Part shown: piece after piece, positions 24,670-34,374 of the stretch
Layout: the number at the start of each line of letters is the position of its first letter
Position numbering within the stretch: the first letter of the stretch is position 1
Program-made: the position numbers and the translations under genes
Assembly: GCF_023715145.1 (NCBI RefSeq)
Contig: NZ_JAMBNP010000006.1
Span: 124,001 to 188,000, forward strand
From: Paenibacillus glycanilyticus
GTDB taxonomy: Bacteria > Bacillota > Bacilli > Paenibacillales > Paenibacillaceae
Direction of reading: 5' to 3'
DNA length: 64,000 bases
Notes under the pieces: generated by a model
Told to the model about the DNA's origin: nothing
The model's database searches: none
What the model saw: only the letters and a program-made list of their open reading frames with translations

Positions 24670-26528
24670 TCTTTTTCATTTAATGCCTCGAGTATTTGCG
24701 CAGCCAGCTTCTCGCCAATCGACAAAGCCTTAAAGTCTTCAATAGATGCTTCTCTAATCTTCTTGATCGAGCCAAAATGCTTAAGCAGCAGCTTGCGGCG
24801 CTTCTCGCCGATTCCAGGGATTGCATCCAGCTGAGAGGCAATCATCGATTTGCCGCGTTGTTCACGGTGGAAGGAAATTGCAAACCGGTGGACTTCATCC
24901 TGAATACGCTGCAGCAGATAAAATTCCTGGCTGTCGCGAGGCAGCGGCACCACTTCGGGCGGATCGCCTGTCATCAGCTGCGCAGTCTTATGCTTGGCAT
25001 CCTTCACAAGCCCGCATACCGGGATATAGAGCCCCAGCTCATTTTGCAGGATATCTAGAGCGGCCGAGATTTGTCCTTTGCCTCCATCGACTACGATTAG
25101 ATCCGGTGGAGTCAAGTCCTCCTTCAGCATCCTCTCATAACGACGGCGGACTACCTCGCGCATGGTCTCGTAATCATCCGCGCCAACAACGGTTTTTACC
25201 TTGTACTTGCGGTATTCCTTCTTGTCCGGCTTGCCGTCCGTGAAGACAACCATCGCCGAGACCGGATTCGTACCCTGAATATTCGAGTTATCAAATGCTT
25301 CAATCCGTCTCACCTCCGGCAGACCAAGCCACTCCGCCAATCCTTCCGAGGCGCGGACGCTTCTCTCTTCATCCCGCTCGATGAGACGGAATTTATCGGC
25401 AAGCGCAATCTTGGCGTTATCGATCGCCATCGATACCGCCTCGCTCTTCCTTCCCCGCTGCGGCATCAGAACCTTTACTTTCAGCCAATTATGAAGCATC
25501 GTTGCGAATTCATCCGCAGCACTCGACGACTCCTCGGTTCCCTCATCTTCTTCCGTCGGGAGCGGCAGCAAAATCTGCTTCGGCAAAGCCGGATTGTCGC
25601 TATAATATTGCGTGACGAATGTCATAAAGTCATCGTACTCTTCCCCGTAATACGGGAACGTCGTGCCGCGGCGCTCAATCATTTTACCTTGGCGCATATA
25701 CAGAATCTGAACGCACATCCAGCCCTTCTCCACCGCATAACCGAAAATATCGCGGTCGAGGGCATCATTCATCGTAATCTTCTGCTTCTCAATAACGGCA
25801 TCGATGCTTATAATCTGATCGCGGTATTCCTTCGCACGCTCGAAATTCAGCTCCTCGGCCGCAGCTTCCATCTTGCGCTGAAGGTCGACTTTTACTACAT
25901 CATGGCCGCCGTTGAGGAATTTCGTAATCTCCTGTACCATCGTCTCGTATTGCCCCGGTTCAACCTCAAATTCGCAGGGGGCAATACATTGCCCGATATG
26001 GTAATACAAACAGACCTTATCCGGCAATGTCCCGCATTTGCGCAGCGGATACAACCGGTCAAGCAGCTTCTTGGTCTGCTGGGCGGCAAAAGCATTCGGG
26101 TACGGTCCAAAATATTTGCCCTTATCCTTCACGACACGCCGTGTTACCTCAAGTCGCGGATGGGTCTCGTTCGTAATCTTAATATAAGGAAAGGTCTTAT
26201 CGTCCTTGAGCAAGACATTATACCGCGGATGATATTGCTTGATCAGGTTACACTCCAGGATAAGTGCTTCCATATTGCTTGAGGTTATAATATAGTCGAA
26301 ATCGCGAATCTCCGAGACGAGCCGTTGCGTCTTGCCATTATGGCTGCCGTTGAAATACGAGCGGACGCGGTTTTTCAGCACCTTCGCTTTGCCTACATAT
26401 ATAATGGTACCTTCCCCGTTTTTCATTAAATAACAGCCCGGCTGGTCCGGAAGCAGAGCTAATTTGTTGCGGATTAGTTCTTCGGCTTCTGCCCGGCTGA
26501 CGGCTGTATTCTGTTGATGCTGATCCAT
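24654..26528 (-). CDS. uvrC: Excinuclease ABC subunit C
   Basis: Dual-incision nuclease of nucleotide excision repair, 624 residues. The N-terminal GIY-YIG domain spans [10 protein letters not shown] to IIYVGKAK (31-48). The UVR motif region is [20 protein letters not shown]. The C-terminal RNase H-like nuclease shows [11 protein letters not shown] and [11 protein letters not shown]. Helix-hairpin-helix repeats follow at [18 protein letters not shown]. Full length. AGGAGGG precedes the ATG. It is convergent with the repeat-protein gene, and its last codons form part of the shared terminator. Confidence 0.97.
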   Translation of the reverse strand: MDQHQQNTAVSRAEAEELIRNKLALLPDQPGCYLMKNGEGTIIYVGKAKVLKNRVRSYFNGSHNGKTQRLVSEIRDFDYIITSSNMEALILECNLIKQYHPRYNVLLKDDKTFPYIKITNETHPRLEVTRRVVKDKGKYFGPYPNAFAAQQTKKLLDRLYPLRKCGTLPDKVCLYYHIGQCIAPCEFEVEPGQYETMVQEITKFLNGGHDVVKVDLQRKMEAAAEELNFERAKEYRDQIISIDAVIEKQKITMNDALDRDIFGYAVEKGWMCVQILYMRQGKMIERRGTTFPYYGEEYDDFMTFVTQYYSDNPALPKQILLPLPTEEDEGTEESSSAADEFATMLHNWLKVKVLMPQRGRKSEAVSMAIDNAKIALADKFRLIERDEERSVRASEGLAEWLGLPEVRRIEAFDNSNIQGTNPVSAMVVFTDGKPDKKEYRKYKVKTVVGADDYETMREVVRRRYERMLKEDLTPPDLIVVDGGKGQISAALDILQNELGLYIPVCGLVKDAKHKTAQLMTGDPPEVVPLPRDSQEFYLLQRIQDEVHRFAISFHREQRGKSMIASQLDAIPGIGEKRRKLLLKHFGSIKKIREASIEDFKALSIGEKLAAQILEALNEKENEKE

Positions 26529-26753
26529 GTTCTCCCTCCTGAAAAGAATTACCGTACAACTGGCCGATCCTTGCCAGTTTGTGGTGATTCTTACTTCGAA
26601 AGCCTAAGCTCGCGGCTGTACCTATATTCTTTCATTTTAGCATATCGAACGCATGTTTCGCCTTATATTTGTCAATCAATTGCTTTACAATTATTCGTAA
26701 AGTTGGGTATACTATTATAAGCTGAATGGTCTTCAAGGGAGGCGTAATCCATA

Positions 26754-26900
26754 ATGGAAAATGTACGTGATCCGCGCGAACATGTGAATGAAGAACCGCG
26801 CCACGACTTGATGGACGTTATGGCAGGCTTTGGCGGTATGCTCGGTTTCATGACCGTGATCTTCGCTGCAGCTGTCATTGTGAAATTCATCATCTCGTAA
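26754..26900 (+). CDS. Small single-pass membrane protein (YqzM-like)
   Basis: 48-residue ORF starting MENVRDPREHVNEEP, with one hydrophobic helix from about residue 26 to the end (GGMLGFMTVIFAAAVIVKF). GGGAGGCG stands 10 bases before the ATG and a strong terminator follows the stop, so it is very probably a real gene. The layout of a charged N-terminus plus a helix ending in VKFI resembles YqzM of Bacillus, whose function is unknown. Confidence 0.7.
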   Translation: MENVRDPREHVNEEPRHDLMDVMAGFGGMLGFMTVIFAAAVIVKFIIS

Positions 26901-26909
26901 CAAACACAG

Positions 26910-26947
26910 AAAAGCTCCGTACCGGATATCCGGTACGGAGCTTTTTT
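26910..26947. terminator. Bidirectional terminator between the small membrane gene and yezD
   Basis: AAAGCTCCGTACCGG-ATAT-CCGGTACGGAGCTTT with A and T runs on both sides. Confidence 0.9.
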
Positions 26948-26956
26948 CGTTATGAA

Positions 26957-27178
26957 TCATTGAGCAACTGCGCGAAGCTGTTCGCCATTGCCTGTTGCTT
27001 TCTGCGGATCCGATTGCTGCTTATGCGACGGCTGGTCGTAGCGCGTACGCTCGGTACGGTCGATCTGAACAATACGTCCATCATGTACGGTAATATTGAC
27101 AGAACCATATTGCAATCCATTGACTTGCTCAAGAATACGGTCCAACCATACTTGATCTACTTCCAAAGGTTTTGCCAT
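26957..27178 (-). CDS. yezD: YezD-family small protein (DUF2292)
   Basis: 73-residue protein from ATG 27178 (MAKPLEVDQVWLDRILEQV), with GGAGGGG upstream. The core LEQVNGLQYGSVNITVHDGRIVQIDRTER is the YezD/DUF2292 signature. The C-terminal third is Gln/Lys-rich and likely disordered. YezD genes are typically found with sulfate or cysteine genes, and here it is the last gene of the sulfate operon, 52 bases after cysW. The biochemical role is unknown. Confidence 0.85.
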   Translation of the reverse strand: MAKPLEVDQVWLDRILEQVNGLQYGSVNITVHDGRIVQIDRTERTRYDQPSHKQQSDPQKATGNGEQLRAVAQ

Positions 27179-27230
27179 TATTAACCCCTCCATAATCAAC
27201 CGATTTACTCGGTATTAGTTTGAAAAAAAA

Positions 27231-28115
27231 TTAATCCAGCTTTTCTTGGGATGCGCGTTGGTTTGTTTTCCATTCAAACAATGCTTTCACTAAAAGCGTC
27301 AGGACGGCCAGCATAACTAACAGGGAAGCAACGGCAAACGATGCGGAAAACTGGTACTCATTATAGAGAATTTCAATATGAAGCGGCAGTGTGTTCGTCT
27401 CGCCCCGGATATGGCCGGATACGACGGATACGGCACCAAACTCTCCCATCGCGCGGGCGTTGCTCAGGATAATGCCGTACAGCAACCCCCATTTAATATT
27501 CGGCAATGTGACGCGCCAGAAAATTTGCCAGCCTTTTGCGCCAAGACTTGCGGCAGCTTCTTCCTCCTGCACGCCTTGCGCCTGCATGAGCGGAATGAGT
27601 TCGCGCGCCACAAACGGAACCGTTACAAAGATGGTAGCCAGGACGATACCCGGAAGAGCAAATACGATCTGGATATCATGCTTGTCGAGCCATGGTCCAA
27701 GGAAGCCTTGTGCACCAAACAAAAGAATGTAGATCATGCCTGAAATGACAGGCGATACAGCGAACGGCAGATCAATCAAAGTAATTAAAAGGTTCTTGCC
27801 TTTAAACCTGAACTTGCTGATCGCCCAAGCTGCCGCGATGCCAAACACCGCGTTAAGCGGCACGGCGATCAGAGCAACAAGCAAGGTTAAACGTAAGGCC
27901 GACAAAGCATCCGGATCCGTAATTGCAGCTTTGTATACGTCAAAGCCTTTCTTGAAGGCTTCGATAAATACGGATACAAGAGGCATGGCAACGGCAAGCC
28001 CGAGAAATAATATGGCGATACTAATCAATACCCATTTTACGCCTGCCGATTCGGTTATATGTTTCGGCCTCTTGGACGCTTCCTGAGACAAATGCGCGGT
28101 AACAGCTCCAGCCAT
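27231..28115 (-). CDS. cysW: Sulfate/thiosulfate ABC transporter permease CysW
   Basis: Permease of 294 residues with about 6 TM helices. The ABC-permease EAA loop is [28 protein letters not shown], a CysW-type variant. [23 protein letters not shown] is diagnostic of sulfate permeases. Starts 13 bases after cysT ends, with GGGAGGG before the ATG. Works with CysT, the binding protein and an ATPase; no cysA lies in this operon. Confidence 0.92.
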   Translation of the reverse strand: MAGAVTAHLSQEASKRPKHITESAGVKWVLISIAILFLGLAVAMPLVSVFIEAFKKGFDVYKAAITDPDALSALRLTLLVALIAVPLNAVFGIAAAWAISKFRFKGKNLLITLIDLPFAVSPVISGMIYILLFGAQGFLGPWLDKHDIQIVFALPGIVLATIFVTVPFVARELIPLMQAQGVQEEEAAASLGAKGWQIFWRVTLPNIKWGLLYGIILSNARAMGEFGAVSVVSGHIRGETNTLPLHIEILYNEYQFSASFAVASLLVMLAVLTLLVKALFEWKTNQRASQEKLD

Positions 28116-28128
28116 TGTTATCCCTCCC

Positions 28129-28971
28129 CTAATCCGCTATCGTACGGCGGTTAATCCGCCATTGCATGAAATTGATAAGCAGAAGAAGCAGGAAGGAAAT
28201 AATGAGCATGACCAGCGCAATTGCGGTAGCGCCTTTGTAATCGAACTGTTCCAGCTTCGTCATAATAAGGAGGGGAGCAATTTCTGTTCTCATCGGCATG
28301 TTGCCGGAGATGAATACAACCGAACCATATTCTCCGATTCCCCGGGCGAAGGCGAGCGCGAACCCTGTTAACAGCGCAGGCATCAGCTCCGGCAAAATCA
28401 CTTTCCAGAAGGTACGCAGCCGATATGCTCCAAGCATAACCGCCGCTTCTTCCGTTTCCTTATCGAAGTCTTGCAAGACAGGCTGCACGGTTCGAACAAC
28501 AAACGGAATGCCGATAAAAATAAGCGCGATTGTAATACCAAGCTGCGTGTAGGCGACTTTCAACCCAAGCGGCTCAAGGAGCGAGCCCACCCAACCGTTT
28601 GGCGCGTAGATTGCCGTCAGCGCAATGCCAGCCACCGCCGTCGGAAGAGCAAACGGCATATCGACGAGGCTGTCGATAATTTTTTTACCGGGGAAACGGT
28701 AGCGGACGAGTACCCAGGCCACCAGCAGCCCAAATACAAGATTGGTCAGAGCGGCGAAAAAGGATGTTGTAAAGCTGATTCTGTAAGAGGCGATTACCCG
28801 AGGATTCGTAATAATCGCCCAGAATTCGTTCCAGCTCAGGCCGGTTGTTTTCACAAACACACCGGCAAGAGGGATGAGAACGATCAAGCTGAGGTAAGCG
28901 ATGGTGAAGCCCATCGACAAGCCAAAGCCTGGCAAAACATTTTTAGACTTTTTTACTTTGGAACCTTTCAT
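28129..28971 (-). CDS. cysT: Sulfate/thiosulfate ABC transporter permease CysT
   Basis: Permease of 280 residues. The EAA loop is [28 protein letters not shown], followed by the CysT-type [17 protein letters not shown]. The N-terminus is basic (KGSKVKKSK) before the first TM. Located between the binding protein gene and cysW. Confidence 0.93.
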   Translation of the reverse strand: MKGSKVKKSKNVLPGFGLSMGFTIAYLSLIVLIPLAGVFVKTTGLSWNEFWAIITNPRVIASYRISFTTSFFAALTNLVFGLLVAWVLVRYRFPGKKIIDSLVDMPFALPTAVAGIALTAIYAPNGWVGSLLEPLGLKVAYTQLGITIALIFIGIPFVVRTVQPVLQDFDKETEEAAVMLGAYRLRTFWKVILPELMPALLTGFALAFARGIGEYGSVVFISGNMPMRTEIAPLLIMTKLEQFDYKGATAIALVMLIISFLLLLLINFMQWRINRRTIAD

Positions 28972-29006
28972 GTGAAGTCAGCTCCGTTCATCTATGGTTA
29001 CCATTA

Positions 29007-30113
29007 TTACGAGCCTGGCGTGTAAATCTTGTCGAAGATGCCGCCGTCATTAAAGTGCTTCTCTTGAGCGGTCTTCCAGCCGCCAAAGTCGTCAATGGTA
29101 ATCAGCTCGAGATCCTTGAATTGATCTTTGTATTTCGCAGCAACCGTTTCGTTGATTGGACGGTAGTAGTTTTGTGCTGCAATTTCTTGACCTTCGTCGG
29201 AATACAAGTATTGCAGGTAAGCCTCAGCCACTTCTCTTGTACCGCGGTCATCAGCTACTTTATCTACAACAGCAACCGGAGGTTCTGCCAGGATGCTGAG
29301 CGATGGGTAAACGATATCGAATTTATCAGGACCAAGTTCTTTTACGGACAGGTATGCTTCGTTCTCCCAAGCCAGCAATACGTCGCCAATTCCTTTTTCT
29401 ACGAAGGTTGTTGTAGCGCCGCGTGCGCCGGAGTCCAGAACGGGAACATGCTTATACAATTGTTGTACGAATTCTTGAGCTTTAGCTTCGTCATTACCGT
29501 TTTGTTTCAGAGCATAACCCCAAGCTGCGAGATAGTTCCAGCGCGCGCCGCCCGAAGTTTTCGGATTTGGCGTAATGACTTCAACGCCGTCTTTGATCAG
29601 GTCGTTCCAGTCGTTGATGCCTTTTGGATTGCCTTTGCGCACGAGGAAGACGATTGTAGAAGTGTAAGGCGCGCTGTTATGTTCGAACTTCGTTTGCCAG
29701 TCGGGTTTGATAAGGCCCGGTTCTACCAATGCGTCAATATCATAGCCGAGCGCCAGTGTAACGACATCTGCTTTCAGACCGTCGATTACCGCGCGGGCTT
29801 GAGCGCCTGAACCGCCATGCGACTGCTTAACGGTTACTTCTTGGCCTGTTTTGTCTTTCCAGTATTTCGAGAATGCTTCATTATATTTTACATAAAGTTC
29901 GCGAGTAGGATCGTAGGATACGTTAAGTAATTCAACCGGATCTTTAGGCTTTTCGCTTGGAGCTTCAGATGCAGTGCCTGCATTCGATGCTGCAGGAGTT
30001 TCTTTATTTCCACTGTTAGCTGAATTCGAATTGGAGTTATTGCCGCAAGCCGCAAGCACCAGGGTAAACGTAAGTATAAGTACAAACGAACGGATAATAG
30101 CCAATCTCTTCAT
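29007..30113 (-). CDS. Sulfate ABC transporter substrate-binding lipoprotein
   Basis: Extracellular sulfate-binding protein of 368 residues. The signal peptide ends in a lipobox (LVLAACGNN, lipid-anchored at C23), followed by a Ser/Asn/Ala-rich linker. The mature domain carries [30 protein letters not shown] and [17 protein letters not shown], the sulfate-binding signatures of Sbp/CysP. First gene of the operon. The about 100-base leader contains a strong promoter and an unusual inverted repeat. Confidence 0.93.
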   Translation of the reverse strand: MKRLAIIRSFVLILTFTLVLAACGNNSNSNSANSGNKETPAASNAGTASEAPSEKPKDPVELLNVSYDPTRELYVKYNEAFSKYWKDKTGQEVTVKQSHGGSGAQARAVIDGLKADVVTLALGYDIDALVEPGLIKPDWQTKFEHNSAPYTSTIVFLVRKGNPKGINDWNDLIKDGVEVITPNPKTSGGARWNYLAAWGYALKQNGNDEAKAQEFVQQLYKHVPVLDSGARGATTTFVEKGIGDVLLAWENEAYLSVKELGPDKFDIVYPSLSILAEPPVAVVDKVADDRGTREVAEAYLQYLYSDEGQEIAAQNYYRPINETVAAKYKDQFKDLELITIDDFGGWKTAQEKHFNDGGIFDKIYTPGS

Positions 30114-30215
30114 TAGTCAACACACCCCTATTTTTATTGACAGATGAATAATGTCAGGCATCCGGTGGTCCGGGTAGTCAATATTATTCCTACCTGTTTA
30201 GTTGGTTATGGATGA

Positions 30216-30245
30216 ATATTACCAGCACGCCCAATCATCTGTCAA
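30216..30245 (-). promoter_or_regulatory. Promoter of the sulfate uptake operon
   Basis: Minus strand TTGACA (30240-30245), 18 bases, TAATAT (30216-30221). The -35 box lies inside one arm of an inverted repeat (ATTGACAGATGA, arms at 30235-30246 and 30136-30147). A control site for a sulfur regulator is possible. Confidence 0.65.
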
Positions 30246-30303
30246 TAGAAAATTGGAAATTATTTATTGCCTGTATAAGCCAATCTTATAAATGAGAGCA
30301 AAC

Positions 30304-30331
30304 AAAAAGGCCGGGCGCAAGCCCAGCCTTT
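30304..30331 (-). terminator. Terminator of the opp operon
   Basis: On the minus strand GGCTGGGC-TTGC-GCCCGGCC followed by T5, just after oppF. Confidence 0.8.
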
Positions 30332-30337
30332 GCAACA

Positions 30338-31327
30338 TTATCCAATTGAGCCTGCTTCCAGAGGGAAATGGCAGGCGACTTGTCTTCCGTCTCCAAGCTC
30401 CCTGAGCTTCGGCTCATCCACGCTGCATTTCGCTTTCGCTGCCGGGCAGCGCGGGTGAAAACGGCAGCCGGATGGCGGATTGGCCGGTGACGGCACATCC
30501 CCTTGCAATACGATCCGCTCCCGCTTGCGAGTTGGATCCGGTCTTGGAATAGCCGACAAAAGGGCTGCTGTATACGGATGGAGCGGTCTTGCGAACAGCT
30601 CTTCCGTAGGAGCCAGTTCAACGATTTTCCCCAAATACATCACGCCTACCCGGTCGGAGATATGCCGGACGACGTTAAGACCATGGGCGATAAACAGGAA
30701 GGTTAGCCCCAGCTCGCGCTGCAGCTTCATCAGCAGGTTTATCACCTGCGATTGCACCGATACGTCGAGAGCGGATACCGCTTCGTCCGCCACAATAAAC
30801 TGGGGATTTAAAGCGATAGCCCGCGCTATTCCAATCCGCTGCCGCTGACCGCCGGAGAACTCATTGGGATACCGGTTTCTTCGGGTAGCATCAAGACCGA
30901 CTAGCTCCATCAGCTCAACGACTCGAATGTCGATCTCCCTCTCCGTCATCCGTTCATGCAGCCGCAGCGGTTCTCCGATAATATCCTTCACCAGAAACCG
31001 GGGGTTAAGCGAGCCAAACGGATCCTGGAAAATAATCTGCATCTCCTTGCGAAGCCGGCGCAGTTCTTGTCCGGTCAGCTTTTGCACATCCGTACCGTTA
31101 AAGTTAACCTCGCCTTCAGTAGCTTTATGAAGGTTTAGCACAACTCGTCCAAGCGTGGACTTGCCGCAGCCCGACTCGCCCACAAGACCAAAGGTCTCTC
31201 CTTTGCGAATCGACAGCGTTATATCGTCAACGGCTTTGACTTGACCAACAACCCGGTTCAAGAGACCCGAGCGAATGGGGAAATATTTTTTAACGCCACG
31301 CAGCTCAAGTAAATTATCCGTGTTCAT
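30338..31327 (-). CDS. oppF: Oligopeptide/dipeptide ABC transporter ATPase, OppF type
   Basis: ATPase of 329 residues. Walker A is GESGCGKST, the signature is [12 protein letters not shown] and the Walker B region is [12 protein letters not shown]. The C-terminal extension with the RCPAAKAKC cysteine cluster and GCRFHPRCP is typical of Opp/Dpp ATPases. Its start overlaps the oppD stop by 4 bases, so translation is coupled. Confidence 0.92.
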   Translation of the reverse strand: MNTDNLLELRGVKKYFPIRSGLLNRVVGQVKAVDDITLSIRKGETFGLVGESGCGKSTLGRVVLNLHKATEGEVNFNGTDVQKLTGQELRRLRKEMQIIFQDPFGSLNPRFLVKDIIGEPLRLHERMTEREIDIRVVELMELVGLDATRRNRYPNEFSGGQRQRIGIARAIALNPQFIVADEAVSALDVSVQSQVINLLMKLQRELGLTFLFIAHGLNVVRHISDRVGVMYLGKIVELAPTEELFARPLHPYTAALLSAIPRPDPTRKRERIVLQGDVPSPANPPSGCRFHPRCPAAKAKCSVDEPKLRELGDGRQVACHFPLEAGSIG

Positions 31328-32349
31328 CGGCTCACCTCGGGAATCGATTCAATTGTCCATCCTGCTTCTCCGCCGTCTCCCATGTACATCCAGCAGGCGG
31401 CATGATGATCACCTTTCACCGTGAAAGCCGGAGGGGCTTTCTCCCGGCAAATCTCCTTGGCATGCGGGCAGCGCGGATGGAAACGGCAGCCCTCCGGAAG
31501 CTGGCTAAGCCCCGGAATGTTCCCTTTAATTGTAAACAATTCCTCTCCGCGAGCTCCCTCGAGTCCCGGAACGGATTTCAGCAGTCCTTCCGTATATGGA
31601 TGACTCGGCCGGGCGAATATATCACTGGCGCTGCCTTCTTCTACAATGATACCGGCATACATGACCGCAATGCGATCCGCCATTTCGGCAGCAACACCCA
31701 TATCATGCGTAATCATCAGAATCGACATGCCAAGCTCCTTCTGCAGGCTGCGAAGCAGGTCCAGAATTTGGGCTTGTACCGTTACATCAAGCGCCGTTGT
31801 TGGTTCATCGGCAATAAGCAGGTCAGGCTCGCAGGCCAAGGCAATCGCAATAACAACCCGCTGGCACATCCCGCCGGACAGCTCATGAGGATATTGCTTC
31901 GCCCGGATTTCAGGGGCTGGGATACCGACCAACCGGAGCATGTCAACAGCCATTTTACGCGCTTCCTTCTTCCCTTTCTTCCGGTGCAGCATGATGCTCT
32001 CGGCAATCTGATCTCCTACGGTAAAGACAGGGTTCAGGGAAGACATCGGATCCTGAAAGATCATCGCGATTTTGTTGCCGCGAGTCTGGATCATCTCCGC
32101 CTGGCTCCGCTTCGTCAGGTCTTCGCCCCGAAACTTGATGCTGCCATCAAGGATCGCCCCTCCGCTATAATCGATCAACCTCATAATAGCGAGGGAGGTG
32201 ACGCTCTTCCCACTGCCCGATTCGCCTACCAGACAAACCGTCTGTCCTTTATCGATCGAGATCGACACCTGCTCGGTTGCCTTGACTGTTCCGCTCATTG
32301 TCAGGAATCCGGCTGTTAGATTTTCGATTTCAAGAAGCTTTTCCGCCAT
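31324..32349 (-). CDS. oppD: Oligopeptide/dipeptide ABC transporter ATPase, OppD type
   Basis: ATPase of 341 residues from ATG 32349 ([11 protein letters not shown]), with GAGGAGGA upstream. A longer frame to 32448 would run through oppC coding and is rejected. Walker [10 protein letters not shown], signature [11 protein letters not shown] and Walker [13 protein letters not shown] are visible. The C-terminal cysteine motif [15 protein letters not shown] is present. It overlaps oppC by 34 bases. Confidence 0.92.
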   Translation of the reverse strand: MAEKLLEIENLTAGFLTMSGTVKATEQVSISIDKGQTVCLVGESGSGKSVTSLAIMRLIDYSGGAILDGSIKFRGEDLTKRSQAEMIQTRGNKIAMIFQDPMSSLNPVFTVGDQIAESIMLHRKKGKKEARKMAVDMLRLVGIPAPEIRAKQYPHELSGGMCQRVVIAIALACEPDLLIADEPTTALDVTVQAQILDLLRSLQKELGMSILMITHDMGVAAEMADRIAVMYAGIIVEEGSASDIFARPSHPYTEGLLKSVPGLEGARGEELFTIKGNIPGLSQLPEGCRFHPRCPHAKEICREKAPPAFTVKGDHHAACWMYMGDGGEAGWTIESIPEVSR

Positions 32350-33287
32350 CTGTCGATCCTCCTCTCGGACATTTTCTGCCTTGGGTTCAGGGAATCCTGG
32401 ATTCCGTCGCCAATAAAGTTGACAGCAAGTACAACGAGCAGAATGCATACGCCGGGGTATACCGCCTGAAGCGGATCAACAAGCATAAATTCCTGAGCGT
32501 TGCTGAGCATGAGCCCCCAGCTCGTCTGCGGCGCTTGAATTCCTAGACCAAGAAAGGATAATGCCGATTCGCTAAGAATAGCCGCGCCTACCATTAATGT
32601 CGCGTTTACGATAATCGGAAAGCTTGCATTACGCAGCAGGTGTCTGAAGATAATGCCGAAATTAGATACCCCGATAGCCCTTGCCGCCTCGACATATTGC
32701 ATTTCGCGAAGCTGAAGAAACGTTCCTCGCACAAGCCGGGCGACACTCATCCAGCTTGTTAGAATAAGCACAATGATCATATAACTAAATTCCGTTCCAA
32801 AGATGGCAAGCACCAGAATATTGAGGAACAATAAAGGAATGGAATTCATTACGTCAACCAGACGCATAAAGCAAGTATCAATAAATCCCCCGAAATAACC
32901 GGAAAACGATCCAACCAGAGTTCCGATGACGACGGATCCAGCAGCTACGGCAAAACCGACAAGCAATGAGACCCGGGCACTGTAAAGCAATCGGGCAAAG
33001 ATATCGCGGCCCATCTCATCCGTTCCAAGCAGGTGAGCGTCGGTACCTGCTTTCAGATTGGCATAAAGCAGATCGATCTTGGCCGGGTCATATTTGGTCA
33101 GCCATGGAGCAGCCAACCCGCTGACAATAAAAACAAGCAGGACAACCAAACCCGTCATCGCATAAGGATTGCGGCGAAATTTGGACCAGGCGGTACGCCA
33201 AGGACCTGGAGGGCGTTCCAATGGTTTTGCTGCCTGTACCTCAACCGGAGAAATAACGGCTGACGTTTGCATATTAGCTTCACTCAT
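32316..33287 (-). CDS. oppC: Oligopeptide ABC transporter permease, OppC type
   Basis: Permease of 323 residues. A cytoplasmic N-terminal segment (residues 1-40) is followed by 6 TM helices. The OppC signature GTDEMGRDIFARLLYSARVSL and the EAA loop EAARAIGVSNFGIIFRHLLRNA are visible. An AAGGAGGG ribosome site precedes the ATG. The start overlaps the oppB stop by 4 bases. Confidence 0.92.
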   Translation of the reverse strand: MSEANMQTSAVISPVEVQAAKPLERPPGPWRTAWSKFRRNPYAMTGLVVLLVFIVSGLAAPWLTKYDPAKIDLLYANLKAGTDAHLLGTDEMGRDIFARLLYSARVSLLVGFAVAAGSVVIGTLVGSFSGYFGGFIDTCFMRLVDVMNSIPLLFLNILVLAIFGTEFSYMIIVLILTSWMSVARLVRGTFLQLREMQYVEAARAIGVSNFGIIFRHLLRNASFPIIVNATLMVGAAILSESALSFLGLGIQAPQTSWGLMLSNAQEFMLVDPLQAVYPGVCILLVVLAVNFIGDGIQDSLNPRQKMSERRIDRWRKSFLKSKI

Positions 33288-34255
33288 GCCGATTTCCCTC
33301 CTTTCTTGCCGAGCTGTACACGAGGGTCAACAACCGCGTACAATAAATCCGCGAGCAGATTGCCTAATATGACGATAACAGATGTTAGAAGCGTAATCGC
33401 CATCAAAACGGAGTACTCTCGGGCAACCGCCATCTGTACGAATAACCGGCCCATTCCCGGCCAATTGAAGACACTTTCAGTCAATGCTGCGCCGGCAACA
33501 AGCAGCGGCAGGTCCAACGCTACAATCGTAATAACGGGAATTAGAGCGTTGCGAAGTGCATGCTTGTAGATGACCTTCCCTTCCCGAACCCCTTTCGCCC
33601 GGGCTGTACGGACATAATCCTGATCAAGAATTTCAAGCATGCTCGCGCGCGAATATTTCACATAAGCGGCAAGAAAGCCAAGCGTCAGAACGGTAACGGG
33701 AAGAATAAGGTGCAGCAAGAGATTACCGACCTGTCCTTCTTTATCCATGGAATACATATCGGCCAAAGGGAGCCAATCCAGCTTTATAGAGAAGATCTGC
33801 TGTAGAATGATCCCAAACCAGAAGGTTGGCATCGCAAATCCAATATACGAAATGAAGGAAGCTGTTTGATCGGAGAGGCTGTATTCCTTCGTGCTGTTAT
33901 AAATGCCCCATGGAATAGCGATAATCAGTGTCAGCAGCCAGGCAACACCCATCAGAATAAAAGTGTTTTTGATAGTTGGCCACAGAATATCTCCAATCGC
34001 TACATGATTTTTGAACGTATAACCCAGGTCGCCTTGAAGCAAATCGCCTAACCAACTGAAATATTGAATCGGCAGAGGCCGATCCAGCCCCATATTATGT
34101 GCTTGCATCTGTAAAGCCTCCGGCGTAAGGCCGGGTGACAGCATGATTTGAAAAGGTCCTCCCGGAGCTGCATGGATAAGCCCGAATGTCACGAGCGTAA
34201 TCAAAAATAGCACCAAGACGGACTGAAGCGTTCTGCGAATAAAAAACTCGGTCAT
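33284..34255 (-). CDS. oppB: Oligopeptide ABC transporter permease, OppB type
   Basis: Permease of 323 residues with 6 TM helices. The OppB N-terminus (FFIRRTLQSVLVLFLITLVTF, then HAAPGGP) is diagnostic. The EAA loop is RTARAKGVREGKVIYKHALRNA. GGAGGA precedes the ATG. It follows oppA after a 119-base gap holding a hairpin. Confidence 0.92.
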   Translation of the reverse strand: MTEFFIRRTLQSVLVLFLITLVTFGLIHAAPGGPFQIMLSPGLTPEALQMQAHNMGLDRPLPIQYFSWLGDLLQGDLGYTFKNHVAIGDILWPTIKNTFILMGVAWLLTLIIAIPWGIYNSTKEYSLSDQTASFISYIGFAMPTFWFGIILQQIFSIKLDWLPLADMYSMDKEGQVGNLLLHLILPVTVLTLGFLAAYVKYSRASMLEILDQDYVRTARAKGVREGKVIYKHALRNALIPVITIVALDLPLLVAGAALTESVFNWPGMGRLFVQMAVAREYSVLMAITLLTSVIVILGNLLADLLYAVVDPRVQLGKKGGKSA

Positions 34256-34326
34256 TTGCCCATCCTCCTATCATGTTTGCCGAGCAAACATACCTCGTAA
34301 GCTTAATCCCCTTCATCCACAGGGAA

Positions 34327-34347
34327 GAAGAGGGCCGCGCCCTCTTC
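34327..34347 (-). terminator. Intercistronic hairpin between oppA and oppB
   Basis: GAAGAGGGC-CGC-GCCCTCTTC without a T run. Such hairpins commonly stabilise or partially terminate the upstream message, giving more binding protein than permease. Confidence 0.6.
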
Positions 34348-34374
34348 GCCTGCAAATCATTGATTATACGCCGC

